Assembly (NCBI GenBank): GCA_942492815.1
Contig: OW818658.1
Coordinates: 1,550,001 to 1,614,000 of the forward strand
Reading direction: 5' to 3'
DNA: 64,000 nt
From: JAEUWI01 sp942492815
GTDB lineage: Bacteria; Hydrogenedentota; Hydrogenedentia; Hydrogenedentales; JAEUWI01
The notes under the pieces were generated by a model, which had not been told where the DNA came from, searched no databases, and was given only the letters and a program-made list of their open reading frames with translations. Shown here one piece after another: positions 16,391 through 25,208 of the stretch (position 1 is its first letter; every line of letters starts with the position of its first letter). The position numbers were made by a program, and so were the translations under genes.

Positions 16391-17980
16391 ATGCCCCCTC
16401 AAAAGACCGAATTTGTTCCTGTCAATCGCTCTCTGGCCGACCTCTGCGGCGCGGACTACGCCGAGGCCGTCTGCCGCGCGCGGGGTCTGCTGACCGGCGA
16501 GGATGTGTCCTCGCTGATGGCCTTGGCCATGGAGGCCGTGGCGTTTTTCCCGGATACATTTCAAGAGCGCTGCCTTTCGCTGCTGGACAGCGTGGGCGAG
16601 ACGATCGCTCCGGCGATGGCTTCCTCTTCGCGCGGGGCTTCGACCAAGGCTTTCAACGCCGCGACGAAGACGGCCATAGCGCCCCTGAGCGCGCTGGGCT
16701 GTTTTCGCCTGGGCGAAGATGGCCGGCTTTATCTGGCCGCGAAGAGCGAGCACTATCACGCTTCGCTCGGGCACAGCTTTCCGGGCTATGAATTGATCGA
16801 TCGGGCGCGGCGGCTGGGCGTGCCCAATGCAACGCACAACAACACGCGCGGGCAGATGACGCGGGTGCTGGAGGAGCGCCTGGTGGCGGCGGCGAACGGT
16901 CTGGATGTGGATGATCGCGCGGGCCTGGAGGCGGTGTTGTCGGAGAATCGGCTGGATGTGATGAACCGCGTGCTGAATCTGGAGACGGGGAGCCTGGCGG
17001 TGGAGGCGGCGCTGAAGATGATCCTGGCGAGCTTCTATCGCATGCAGCGTGAGTTGGCGGAGCCCGCCTACGCAGGTAAGACGCCGGTGATACTGGTGAT
17101 TGGCGATGACGAGGGTGGGTTGGGCGGCAACTACCACGGCACCACCATCATCACGCAGATGATGCGGGGCATGTGGCCGGAGCTGACGGCGCGGCTGGAC
17201 GTGGCGGGCGCGATTCAGGTTCGCACGATTCGCCCGAACAACCTCGCGGATCTTGATGCGGCCTTTGCCGAGTTCGAAGGCGGCTTCACGAAGATCGCGG
17301 GCTTGTTTCACGAGATCGTGATGATGAACTATGGTGGCCTGACCTTGACGCGCGAATTCCTGCATCATGCCTATGACCTCTGCGCGAAGCATGACGTGCC
17401 GGTGGTGTGCGATGAGATTCAGTCGTGTATCTGGAGCTCGGAGATTTTTCTCTTCCGCGAATATGGATTGAAGCCGAGTTTCGTGTCGGCAGGCAAAGGT
17501 TTTCCCGGCGGGGAATTTCCCGCGTCGCGCATTGTGTTCAGCGCGGCGATGGATGTGAACCTGCCGCAGTTTGGCGCCCTGGTGACGAATGGCCAGGAAG
17601 AGCTAGCGTCTCTCGCCTACCTGGTGACCTTGACGTGGGCCCAGGCCAACGCCGACGTGACGAAAGCGGTGGGAGATTATTACGCCGGGCGCTTGCGCGC
17701 GGTGGCGGATAGCTATGCGGGGTTGGTGACGGCGGTGGAGGGGCACCGGCACATGTCCACGCTGTTCATCGAAGATCTGGAATCGGCGAAGGCGATCGCG
17801 TCGCTGCTGGTGGAGGCGGGGCTGGATATCAGCGCCCAGACCTACAAGGCCGATTGCCCCCCGGCACTGCTTACCAAGCTGCCGTTGACCGCGGGCTACG
17901 AGGTGGTGGATTGCGTGGTGGATAAAATCGATGCTGCGATGGCTGCTTACAGCGCAACGCGGGCGATGGCGAAGTCGTGA
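16391..17980 (+). CDS. PLP-dependent class III aminotransferase-like protein
   Basis: 529 residues from ATG 16391 (MPPQKTEFVPVNRSLADLCG). The open frame extends upstream to 16307 but that part lacks coding character. The fold-type I core is visible: VIGDDEGGLGGNYHGTT, VVCDEIQSCIW (Asp binding the PLP nitrogen) and SFVSAGKGFPGGEFPASR, where the Lys is the likely Schiff-base residue. The roughly 200-residue N-terminal region, with YHASLGHSFPGYELIDRA, is longer than in standard class III enzymes. No partner gene points to a substrate. Confidence 0.75.
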   Translation: MPPQKTEFVPVNRSLADLCGADYAEAVCRARGLLTGEDVSSLMALAMEAVAFFPDTFQERCLSLLDSVGETIAPAMASSSRGASTKAFNAATKTAIAPLSALGCFRLGEDGRLYLAAKSEHYHASLGHSFPGYELIDRARRLGVPNATHNNTRGQMTRVLEERLVAAANGLDVDDRAGLEAVLSENRLDVMNRVLNLETGSLAVEAALKMILASFYRMQRELAEPAYAGKTPVILVIGDDEGGLGGNYHGTTIITQMMRGMWPELTARLDVAGAIQVRTIRPNNLADLDAAFAEFEGGFTKIAGLFHEIVMMNYGGLTLTREFLHHAYDLCAKHDVPVVCDEIQSCIWSSEIFLFREYGLKPSFVSAGKGFPGGEFPASRIVFSAAMDVNLPQFGALVTNGQEELASLAYLVTLTWAQANADVTKAVGDYYAGRLRAVADSYAGLVTAVEGHRHMSTLFIEDLESAKAIASLLVEAGLDISAQTYKADCPPALLTKLPLTAGYEVVDCVVDKIDAAMAAYSATRAMAKS

Positions 17981-18091
17981 CAAAAAAAAGTAAGACTTTA
18001 GCTGACTGAAGTAGTCCTAAATGTTGGATTCAGTCTGTCATCAAGCGAAGAATACCTCGAAGTTGTATCGTGACTTCAAATAAAATCGTGC

Positions 18092-18249
18092 GCCAACGTG
18101 GCTTAGCCTTCCAGGCTGAGGCAAGGCGTATTTTAAATACCGACGGGCCTTGCGATTCATTGGGGGACCAAAATCAAGAGACAAAAAAAGGAGCTACTTG
18201 AAAATTAAAGAGTGCTTTGCCTCAGCCTGGAAGGCTAAGCCACGTTGGC
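18092..18249. repeat. perfect 33-bp inverted repeat
   Basis: Arms at 18092-18124 and 18217-18249 are exact reverse complements (gccaacgtggcttagccttc...), separated by 92 bases that include tattttaaatac. It lies in the 492-bp spacer upstream of the symporter operon, where I see no gene. It could be a small non-autonomous element or a long regulatory hairpin. Confidence 0.7.
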
Positions 18250-18472
18250 ACACCTCCCCATTCCAGGTTAATTTCAGAAGGCTTCAGATTGCCAGCGAAC
18301 CCAGACAAATGGGAGCCACACAACCTGGAAGTGACGTGCCAGCTCCTGTAGAGGCACTTCATTCGGCTAAAATGTTACAAATTCCCCTATGTTCGAAGCG
18401 CGCCAATGCGAACGATGCGTTGACTGCGATGCGGTTGATCGAATTTCCCCAGCTTTGAAGGACCTGAACCCA

Positions 18473-20191
18473 ATGCAACTTGGTGCCATCGACATCTCAA
18501 TTTTCGTGGTCTACTTTGGCGTGGTGCTTTTTCTGGGCTACTGGGCCACGCGCAAGAGCGAGGGCACGAAGCGGGACTATTTTCTGGCGGGGGACAAGTT
18601 GCCGTGGTGGATGGTGGGCGGGAGCATCGTGGCGTCGAACTTGAGCAGCCACCAGTTCGTGGGGATGACGGGCGCGGCCTATGACCGGGGCTTTGTCGCG
18701 ATTACGGCGGAGTGGGGCGCGGTGCTGATCGGGCTCAACGTACTGCTGTGGATTTTTCTTCCCTTTTACATGCGTAACGGCTTTTACACCATGCCGGAGT
18801 TTTTGCAGCGACGCTTTGGCGATGCTTCGCGCGTGGCCTATGCCGGGCTGATCATCCTCATCTACATCTTCATTGAGATCGCGTCGGTGCTCTATCTGGG
18901 GGCTTTCACCCTGCATGCGTTGATGGGCGTGGACATGCTGACGAGTATTATCGTACTTGCGGTATGCACGGCGGTTTATACCATTACCGGCGGGCTGCGC
19001 GCCGTGGTGTGGACGGAGATGCTGCAACTGACGGTGCTGCTGGTGGGCGGTGTCGCACTGTCCATCGCGGTGATCAATGCGGCTGGCGGCTGGGACAACG
19101 TGATGGCGACGCAGACGGAGTGGGACCTGATTCTGCCCGCGAGCGATATGGACTATCCATGGACGCAGTACCTGGGCGGCGTACTCTGCATCAGCGCGTT
19201 TTACTGGGCGACAAACCAGTTCATCGTGCAGCGGGCGCTCGCGGCGAAGAACGAGAACCATGCGCGCATGGGCGTGGTGTTTGCCCAGTACATCAAGTTC
19301 TTTCTGCCTTTCATGACCGTGGTGCCGGGGCTGATGGCGGCAAAACTCTTCCCCGAGATTCAGAAGGCGGACGAGGCCTTCCCCGTGCTCGTGGAGCGCC
19401 TGCTTCCGCAGGGGCTCGTGGGGCTGGTGCTTGCGGGGCTGACAGCGGCCATCATGTCCCACGTGTCGGGCGCCATCAACTCCTGCACGACCATTGCGAG
19501 CATGGATTTTTACGTGCCCTACGTCAATAAGAAAGCGACGGAGCGGCAGGTGGTGCGCTTCGGCAAGATCGTCGGCGTGGTCATTGCGGTAATGGGCATT
19601 TTCTGGGCCTGGGTCTTGATCAGTTATTCGGACAAGCCGATTTTTATTTACCTGATGAACGCCTACGGTTATTTTGCCGCCGGTATCGCCGCGATGTTTT
19701 TGCTGGGCATCTTCTGGAAGCGCGCAACCCATGCGGGCGCGCTGGTGGCGGGTGGGCTCACGCTGCCCTTGAGCGCGCTAATCGACTTCATTGGAACGAT
19801 TGCCGTGTGGCCGGAATTGGAAACTTGGCTGAAAAGTGTCCGTGAATTTTTCGAGATGTGTTTGTCGAAAGTGCCGGGGCTCAGAGGTTTCTCTGAATCT
19901 TATGAGGTCCCTTCGGTCCTCGTATCGTGGATCAGAGGTGCTATTGAGCTTTGTGACATGCCCTTTGCCAACCGAACGGGCATTGTCTTCTGGGTCTGTA
20001 TAGTGGCGGGCGTCCTTGTCAGTCTCAAGACTAAGGCAAAAGCTGAGGAAGAACTCAAAGGGCTGATCTGGGACTGGCGGTCGGCCTTTGCGACCAGAGG
20101 CGACGAGCAGCCGAGCGGCTGGATGCGTCCGGCGATTTGGTGCGCGATTATTAATGGTATTGTTCTTTTTATGTTTTTCCGGTATGCGTGA
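18473..20191 (+). CDS. SSS-family sodium:solute symporter
   Basis: 572 residues from ATG 18473 (MQLGAIDISIFVVYFGVVLF). About 13-14 hydrophobic helices, with the SSS hallmarks DYFLAGDKLPWWMVGGSIVASNLS and GLTAAIMSHVSGAINS. It resembles SGLT-type sugar carriers of the inner membrane. The stop overlaps the start of the DeoR regulator by eight bases and the operon continues with a sugar kinase and an isomerase. The cargo is therefore inferred to be the sugar those enzymes use, probably a deoxy-hexose or pentose. Confidence 0.9.
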   Translation: MQLGAIDISIFVVYFGVVLFLGYWATRKSEGTKRDYFLAGDKLPWWMVGGSIVASNLSSHQFVGMTGAAYDRGFVAITAEWGAVLIGLNVLLWIFLPFYMRNGFYTMPEFLQRRFGDASRVAYAGLIILIYIFIEIASVLYLGAFTLHALMGVDMLTSIIVLAVCTAVYTITGGLRAVVWTEMLQLTVLLVGGVALSIAVINAAGGWDNVMATQTEWDLILPASDMDYPWTQYLGGVLCISAFYWATNQFIVQRALAAKNENHARMGVVFAQYIKFFLPFMTVVPGLMAAKLFPEIQKADEAFPVLVERLLPQGLVGLVLAGLTAAIMSHVSGAINSCTTIASMDFYVPYVNKKATERQVVRFGKIVGVVIAVMGIFWAWVLISYSDKPIFIYLMNAYGYFAAGIAAMFLLGIFWKRATHAGALVAGGLTLPLSALIDFIGTIAVWPELETWLKSVREFFEMCLSKVPGLRGFSESYEVPSVLVSWIRGAIELCDMPFANRTGIVFWVCIVAGVLVSLKTKAKAEEELKGLIWDWRSAFATRGDEQPSGWMRPAIWCAIINGIVLFMFFRYA

Positions 20192-21011
20192 CGCGAGTAG
20201 TCCAGTGAAAACGAGTCAGGAAAAGAAACAGACCTCGACCCAGCGGCGTGCGCGCATTCTTGAATGCCTGTCCGCCGAGGGGGAGATCTTTGTGCTGGAT
20301 CTTGCCGAGCGCTTCGGTGTGACGCCCATGACGGTGCGTCGGGATCTGGAGGCGCTGGAGGGCGAGAACGCGCTGACGCGTACCCACGGCGGCGCCATTT
20401 TTTCGAAGCAATCCGTCGCAGAGTTCGCCTTTCTGGAGCGCAACCGGACAAGTATCCGCGAAAAACAGTCCATTGCGCGGGAGGCCGCCTCGCTCGTGTC
20501 GCCGGGGATGACCATCGTCATCGATACGGGCACCACGACGCTGGAAGTGGCGCGGGCGCTGAGCGGCGTGGCGGGGCTGCGCGTCTTGACCTCTTCGCTC
20601 GCCGTGGCTTCGGCCCTGCACACGCACCCCAATATGGAAATCGTTTTGCTCGGTGGGAGCGTGGGGAAGAACAGTCCCGATCTCTCCGGGGCATTGACGG
20701 AAGACAACCTGCGTCGATTTCGCGTGCAGCTCGCATTTCTTGGCGCGGACGCGCTGGACGAGCGCGGGCTCTACACCACGGAAATGGGCATTGCGCGAGT
20801 TTCGGAGGCCATGATCGATGTGGCGGAGGATACGGTGCTCGTGGCGGACAGCCGAAAATTTAAGCGGACCTCCTTCGTGAAGTTTGCCGAGTGGACGCAG
20901 ATCCGCCGCGTCATCACGGATCATCACGCCCTTCCCGAGCATCGGGCCTGGCTGAAGCAATGCGTTGGCGATGTGCGCTATACGAAGCCGGGAGGAAACG
21001 GACGTGCCTGA
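20184..21011 (+). CDS. DeoR-family transcriptional regulator
   Basis: 275 residues from ATG 20184 (MRDASSPVKTSQEKKQTS). The N-terminal winged helix has RRARILECLSAEGEIFVLDLAERFGVTPMTVRRDLEALE, the DeoR HTH signature. The C-terminal sensor domain has IDTGTTTLEVARAL, ADSRKFKRTSF and FLGADALD, which bind sugar phosphates in the family. It sits between the transporter and the kinase and probably represses this operon until the phosphorylated sugar appears. Confidence 0.9.
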   Translation: MRDASSPVKTSQEKKQTSTQRRARILECLSAEGEIFVLDLAERFGVTPMTVRRDLEALEGENALTRTHGGAIFSKQSVAEFAFLERNRTSIREKQSIAREAASLVSPGMTIVIDTGTTTLEVARALSGVAGLRVLTSSLAVASALHTHPNMEIVLLGGSVGKNSPDLSGALTEDNLRRFRVQLAFLGADALDERGLYTTEMGIARVSEAMIDVAEDTVLVADSRKFKRTSFVKFAEWTQIRRVITDHHALPEHRAWLKQCVGDVRYTKPGGNGRA

Positions 21012-22494
21012 GCAACGGTATATTGGAATTGATCTGGGCACGACGGCACTCAAAGTGGCGGCGTATGACGCGGACACGGGCCAGCGCGTGGCGGGCAGGG
21101 AAATCGCCCTGCGCGTGATCACCGATGTCGATGGACGGCGTGAGCAATCGCCCGAGTCCATCCGCAAGGCGCTCGCGAAATTGATGGGCCAGATCGCCGC
21201 CGAATGTGGTGGGCTGGATCGCGTGGCGGGTATCGGCCTGGCGTCGCAAGGCGGCAGCGGTATCGTGGCCGATCGCGCGACGGGCAAGGCCCTCACGCCG
21301 ATGACGCTGTGGAACGATGCGCGGGCCTTTGGCGAATATCAAAAGCTCATCGACGGGCTTCCGCTCCATTTCTGGAGTCTGCGTACACGACGCGACGAGC
21401 CCGGCATGGGCCTGGCCCGTTTGACGCGAATGCGCAGTGACACGCCGGAATTGTTGAGCGATAAGAACCTCTATGCGGGAGCGGGGGACTACGCCTACTT
21501 TCATCTGACGGGCGTGTGGCGGCAGGATGCATGCCACGCCTTGCAGACCGGTATCTATGACGCGCGCACGAATAGTGTGAGCGATGAACTCTCCGGCATT
21601 GTGGGGCTGTCGTCGGATTTCTTTCCGCCGTTGCGCGAAGGGAACGCCACCCATCCGCTTTCGAAGTCCGCGGCGAAATCGCTTGGCTTATCCGAGGGAA
21701 TTCCCGTGGCCGGGCCCTACATGGACCACGAGGCGGGCTTCCTTTCCGCCGCGCAGGTTTCGGCGCGCCCCATACAATGTTCCCTGGGTACGGCCTGGGT
21801 GGGGAATTTTCAACTGCCCGACAACGCCATGGGCCACACGCCCTTTCAACTGGCGATTCCTTCGCCCGCCTCGGATGGCACTTTGGTTATTCAACCCCTG
21901 ATGACCGGCAATGTGACGTGGAACTGGGCGCTGGATACCTTCGTTGGCGGGAGCGCCGCCTCGGCGTTGAGCATGCAGGCGCGCTTGCTCCACGCGGCCG
22001 TGCTCCCGAGTGCGGGGCTCGTCTGCGTGCCCTGGCTGAACCGGCCCCATCCGCTGGATCCGTCGCTGCTGGGCGGATGCAGTTTTGCCGGACTCGGGCC
22101 GTCCACGGATCGAAGCGATATGCTCCGCGCGGTGGTGGCGGGCATGGGCTACGAGCTGCATCGGGTGTTCGAGCAGGTGGCGTCGAGCGGCGTGATTGAC
22201 AGCATCGTGCTCAGCGGCGGCACGAGCCAGAGTCCTCATTTTCAGCAGCTCATCGCGGCGCTCTTTGCACCGTTGCCCGCCTATATCCTCGAAGATGCGG
22301 GCTGGATGGGCACGCGGGGTTGTCTCCATGCCTTCAGTCCCGAGGCGGCGCGGGCGGGGGCCACGCCCATCAAGCTCGATGGCACCGTGGATCGGGATGC
22401 CCTTGCGGCGGGCCGAACCATGTACAATGACGTTTTCAACCGGCTCTACGGCCACGTTCGCGCGGGAAGCGCCTATACACTCGGAGAACATTGA
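21004..22494 (+). CDS. FGGY-family carbohydrate kinase
   Basis: 496 residues from GTG 21004, chosen because GGAGGAAAC lies 6-8 bases upstream and the protein then opens on PEQRYIGIDLGTTALKVAAYD, the phosphate-1 motif. Other family landmarks are GLASQGGSGIVAD, TLWNDARAFGEYQ, GPYMDHEAGF and VLSGGTSQSPHFQQLI (adenosine motif). It starts within the last codons of the DeoR gene. It is related to rhamnulo-, xylulo- and ribulokinases. The exact sugar cannot be read from sequence alone. Confidence 0.9.
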   Translation: MPEQRYIGIDLGTTALKVAAYDADTGQRVAGREIALRVITDVDGRREQSPESIRKALAKLMGQIAAECGGLDRVAGIGLASQGGSGIVADRATGKALTPMTLWNDARAFGEYQKLIDGLPLHFWSLRTRRDEPGMGLARLTRMRSDTPELLSDKNLYAGAGDYAYFHLTGVWRQDACHALQTGIYDARTNSVSDELSGIVGLSSDFFPPLREGNATHPLSKSAAKSLGLSEGIPVAGPYMDHEAGFLSAAQVSARPIQCSLGTAWVGNFQLPDNAMGHTPFQLAIPSPASDGTLVIQPLMTGNVTWNWALDTFVGGSAASALSMQARLLHAAVLPSAGLVCVPWLNRPHPLDPSLLGGCSFAGLGPSTDRSDMLRAVVAGMGYELHRVFEQVASSGVIDSIVLSGGTSQSPHFQQLIAALFAPLPAYILEDAGWMGTRGCLHAFSPEAARAGATPIKLDGTVDRDALAAGRTMYNDVFNRLYGHVRAGSAYTLGEH

Positions 22495-22499
22495 ATCGC

Positions 22500-23906
22500 A
22501 TGGTGATTGAACGTCCGCGCATCGGGTTGTTGCCCTTGTATCTCGCGCTCTATGACTCGGCCCTGCCAAGTCTGCTGGCGGAACTCCAACCTTTCTTGAA
22601 GGGCGTGGGCGCGGCCTTTCAGGCCCATGGCGTCGATGTGACGGAAGCCCCGGTTTGCCGGGTCAAGGCGGATGTGGCCGGTGCCGTGGAGCAGTTCCGC
22701 GCCGAGGGCGTGGACCTGATCGTTACGCTGCACCTCGCCTACTCCCCTTCGATGGAGGCGGTGGGGCCGCTGGTGGAATCGCGCCTGCCGGTGTTGATGC
22801 TGGATACCACGCCGGATGTTGCTTTCGGTCTGGATACGGATCCGCTGCGCCTGCTGTATAACCATGGCATCCATGGTTTGCAGGATCTCGCTTCGATGCT
22901 GCGCCGTCGTGGGAAGGACTACTGGATCGTGGCGGGGCACCTCAGCAATCCTTCGGTGATGGAGCGGGCCTGCGCCATTGCCCGGGGTGCTCGCGCAGCC
23001 ACACGCCTGCGCACCAGCCGCGCGTTGCGTATCGGTCCGTCCTTCGCGGGCATGGGTGATTTTCGTGTGGCCGATCTGGAGCTTTTCGGCACCTTGCGCG
23101 TCGAGGTGAACGAAATCATACCAGCGGCGCTGCTGGATGACGTGCGCTCGATTTCCGACGAAGCGGTTGCGGCGGAGATGGCCGATGACCACGCGCGCTT
23201 TGCGGTGGACGCGCCACAGGACGTACACGCGCGCACGGCCCGCCTTGGCCTTGGGCTGCGTCAGTATCTTGATCGCAATGGCTACACGGCCTTTTCCATG
23301 AATTTCCTCGCGTTCCAGGAATCGGAAGGGCCGCTCAGTACCGTGCCCTTTTTGGAGTGTTGCAAGGCCATGGCCCGCGGCGTGGGTTATGCGGGCGAGG
23401 GCGATGTGTTGACGGCGGCCTTTGTTGGCGCGCTGTCCACGGCGATAGGCGAGACGACCTTCACCGAAATGTTTTGTCCGGACTGGGAGGGAGCCAGTGT
23501 TTTCCTTTCCCACATGGGCGAGTTCAATCCAGCCGTTGCGGCGGCGCGGCCCCGGCTCTATGAGAAGGAATTCCCCTTTACCCCCGCGCAGAACCCTGCC
23601 ACACTGGCCTGCGCGCCGCGCACGGGTGAGGCGACCTTGGTCAATCTCGCGCCGGGCCCGGACAGCAGCTTCACGCTCATCGCCGCGCCGGTGGAAGTGC
23701 TGGGCGATGGCACGCACGCGTCGTGTCGGGACTGGATTCGCGGCTGGGTGAAGCCGACCGTGCCGCTGGAGGAATTTCTAGAGACCTATTCGAAAAGCGG
23801 CGGCACCCACCACAACGCGCTCGTCTATGAGTGTCAGCGAGACGCCCTCGAAGCCTTCGCGCGTGCGGCTGGCTTGGGCTTTGTGATGATTGGGGAGTGC
23901 GTATAA
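22500..23906 (+). CDS. L-fucose/L-arabinose-isomerase-like protein
   Basis: 468 residues from ATG 22500; a TTG at 22491, overlapping the kinase stop, is nearly as good because GGAG lies only four bases before it. The RIGLLPLYLALYD opening, VDLIVTLHLAYSPSMEA, FLAFQESEG and FTEMFCPDWEG follow the layout of the arabinose/fucose isomerase superfamily, with the metal-site Glu expected in those last two blocks. In the operon it would convert the imported aldose to a ketose for the preceding kinase. Confidence 0.8.
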   Translation: MVIERPRIGLLPLYLALYDSALPSLLAELQPFLKGVGAAFQAHGVDVTEAPVCRVKADVAGAVEQFRAEGVDLIVTLHLAYSPSMEAVGPLVESRLPVLMLDTTPDVAFGLDTDPLRLLYNHGIHGLQDLASMLRRRGKDYWIVAGHLSNPSVMERACAIARGARAATRLRTSRALRIGPSFAGMGDFRVADLELFGTLRVEVNEIIPAALLDDVRSISDEAVAAEMADDHARFAVDAPQDVHARTARLGLGLRQYLDRNGYTAFSMNFLAFQESEGPLSTVPFLECCKAMARGVGYAGEGDVLTAAFVGALSTAIGETTFTEMFCPDWEGASVFLSHMGEFNPAVAAARPRLYEKEFPFTPAQNPATLACAPRTGEATLVNLAPGPDSSFTLIAAPVEVLGDGTHASCRDWIRGWVKPTVPLEEFLETYSKSGGTHHNALVYECQRDALEAFARAAGLGFVMIGECV

Positions 23907-23950
23907 GCGCGGCGCGCGAATTTTGAATTTGTTTTTCGACTCATCGGTCC

Positions 23951-24007
23951 CATAGGACCTATACGACCCATACGACCCATACGACCCATACGACCCATAC
24001 GACCCAT
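23951..24007. repeat. 9-bp tandem array (acgacccat)
   Basis: About six copies of the nonamer acgacccat, the reverse complement of ATGGGTCGT, in the spacer before the amidohydrolase. It belongs to the same class as the GGGAC arrays at 36195, 39195, 48362 and 53389. Confidence 0.9.
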
Positions 24008-24043
24008 TCTTCACTCAAGTCTATGTTTTGTCAGGAATCCCCA

Positions 24044-25111
24044 ATGACCACCATTCCCCTTCACCACGTTTACACCTACACCGATGTCGACCGCGCCTTC
24101 TGGGCCGAACACCTGGAAGACTGGGTGCCCAAGACCATCATCGACTGCCATGTTCACATGGCCGATCCGCGCTTCAAGATCGAGACGATCACCGAGGCCA
24201 TGCGGCGCGATTACTGGGTGAACGAGCTTTCCCATGCGGAAGACCCCGACTCCGCCGAGCGCAATCACGCAATCGTGTATCCCGGTCGCGAAGTGAGCGC
24301 ACTGGCCTTCACGGTGCCGAACCTGAGCTGGGAAATCGAAGGGGCCAACCTTGACCTGATGCCCCGCGCCCATGCGAAGGGCTGGCATACGCTGGCCGTG
24401 GTGCGGCCCACGTGGCGCGCGGAGCAGATTGCGTGGTGGCTCGATCAGCCCGGTTGTATCGGTGTGAAGCCCTATTACTCGCTCATTGGCTACGATGCGG
24501 AGTCGCGGGACCGCTATATTGAGGCGAGCATTTTCGATTTCCTGCCGCACCACCAGTTTGAAGTGCTCAACGAGCGCGGGGCCTGGGTAACCATGCACGT
24601 GCCCAAGGCGGACCGGCTGGGACATCCGGACAACATCCGCGAGGTCCAGGAGATTCGGACCCGCTATCCCCGTGTGAAACTCGTGATCGCCCATCTGGGC
24701 CGGTGCTACACCTTGCCCCACGCGCAGGAGGGCCTCGCGCCGCTGAAGGACGATCCCGGTCTATATTTTGACAACTCCGCCGTGCTCAATCCGGAAGTGC
24801 ATCGTTACGCGCTGGAGACGATTGGCCCCGAGCGAATCATGTACGCGACGGACAATCCGATCTTCTACATGCGCGGGCGCCGCCAGTGGTCGGGCCGAAC
24901 CTACACCAATCGCACAAGCCACGACTTCTATTTCAACAAGGTGCGCGAAGCGCCCGAGATCGAGGCTCAATATACGCTATATATGTACGAGGCGATGAAG
25001 GCACTCAAGGGTGCCTGCGAGGATCTCGGAGTCGATCGTGCGCAGGTGGCGGCGATGTTTCATGACACGGCGGCACGATTGATTGGCGAAATTGATGCGG
25101 GAAAGTCTTGA
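24044..25111 (+). CDS. amidohydrolase-2-family metal-dependent hydrolase
   Basis: 355 residues from ATG 24044 (MTTIPLHHVYTYTDVDRAFW). Metal-site motifs are IDCHVHMAD near the N-terminus, VKPYYSLIG, KLVIAHLGRCY and MYATDNPIFY (terminal Asp), as in the amidohydrolase 2 (2-pyrone-4,6-dicarboxylate lactonase/uronate-isomerase-like) family. No signal peptide. It follows the isomerase by 137 bp, with a tandem array between, and is probably the last enzyme of the sugar operon, perhaps a lactonase or decarboxylase-type hydrolase. Confidence 0.8.
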   Translation: MTTIPLHHVYTYTDVDRAFWAEHLEDWVPKTIIDCHVHMADPRFKIETITEAMRRDYWVNELSHAEDPDSAERNHAIVYPGREVSALAFTVPNLSWEIEGANLDLMPRAHAKGWHTLAVVRPTWRAEQIAWWLDQPGCIGVKPYYSLIGYDAESRDRYIEASIFDFLPHHQFEVLNERGAWVTMHVPKADRLGHPDNIREVQEIRTRYPRVKLVIAHLGRCYTLPHAQEGLAPLKDDPGLYFDNSAVLNPEVHRYALETIGPERIMYATDNPIFYMRGRRQWSGRTYTNRTSHDFYFNKVREAPEIEAQYTLYMYEAMKALKGACEDLGVDRAQVAAMFHDTAARLIGEIDAGKS

Positions 25112-25208
25112 CAGCGAGTCGAAGATTTTGTATCGTTGAGAACATAAATTAACACAATCGAACATCTTGATGGCGCGCCCGATCCGGGCAAACGAGGAGC
25201 CAGAAACC

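Noticed and set aside
18150..18458. 102-residue frame between the aminotransferase-like gene and the symporter
   Set aside because: It runs through one arm of the perfect inverted repeat and ends at the symporter start; no coding character.
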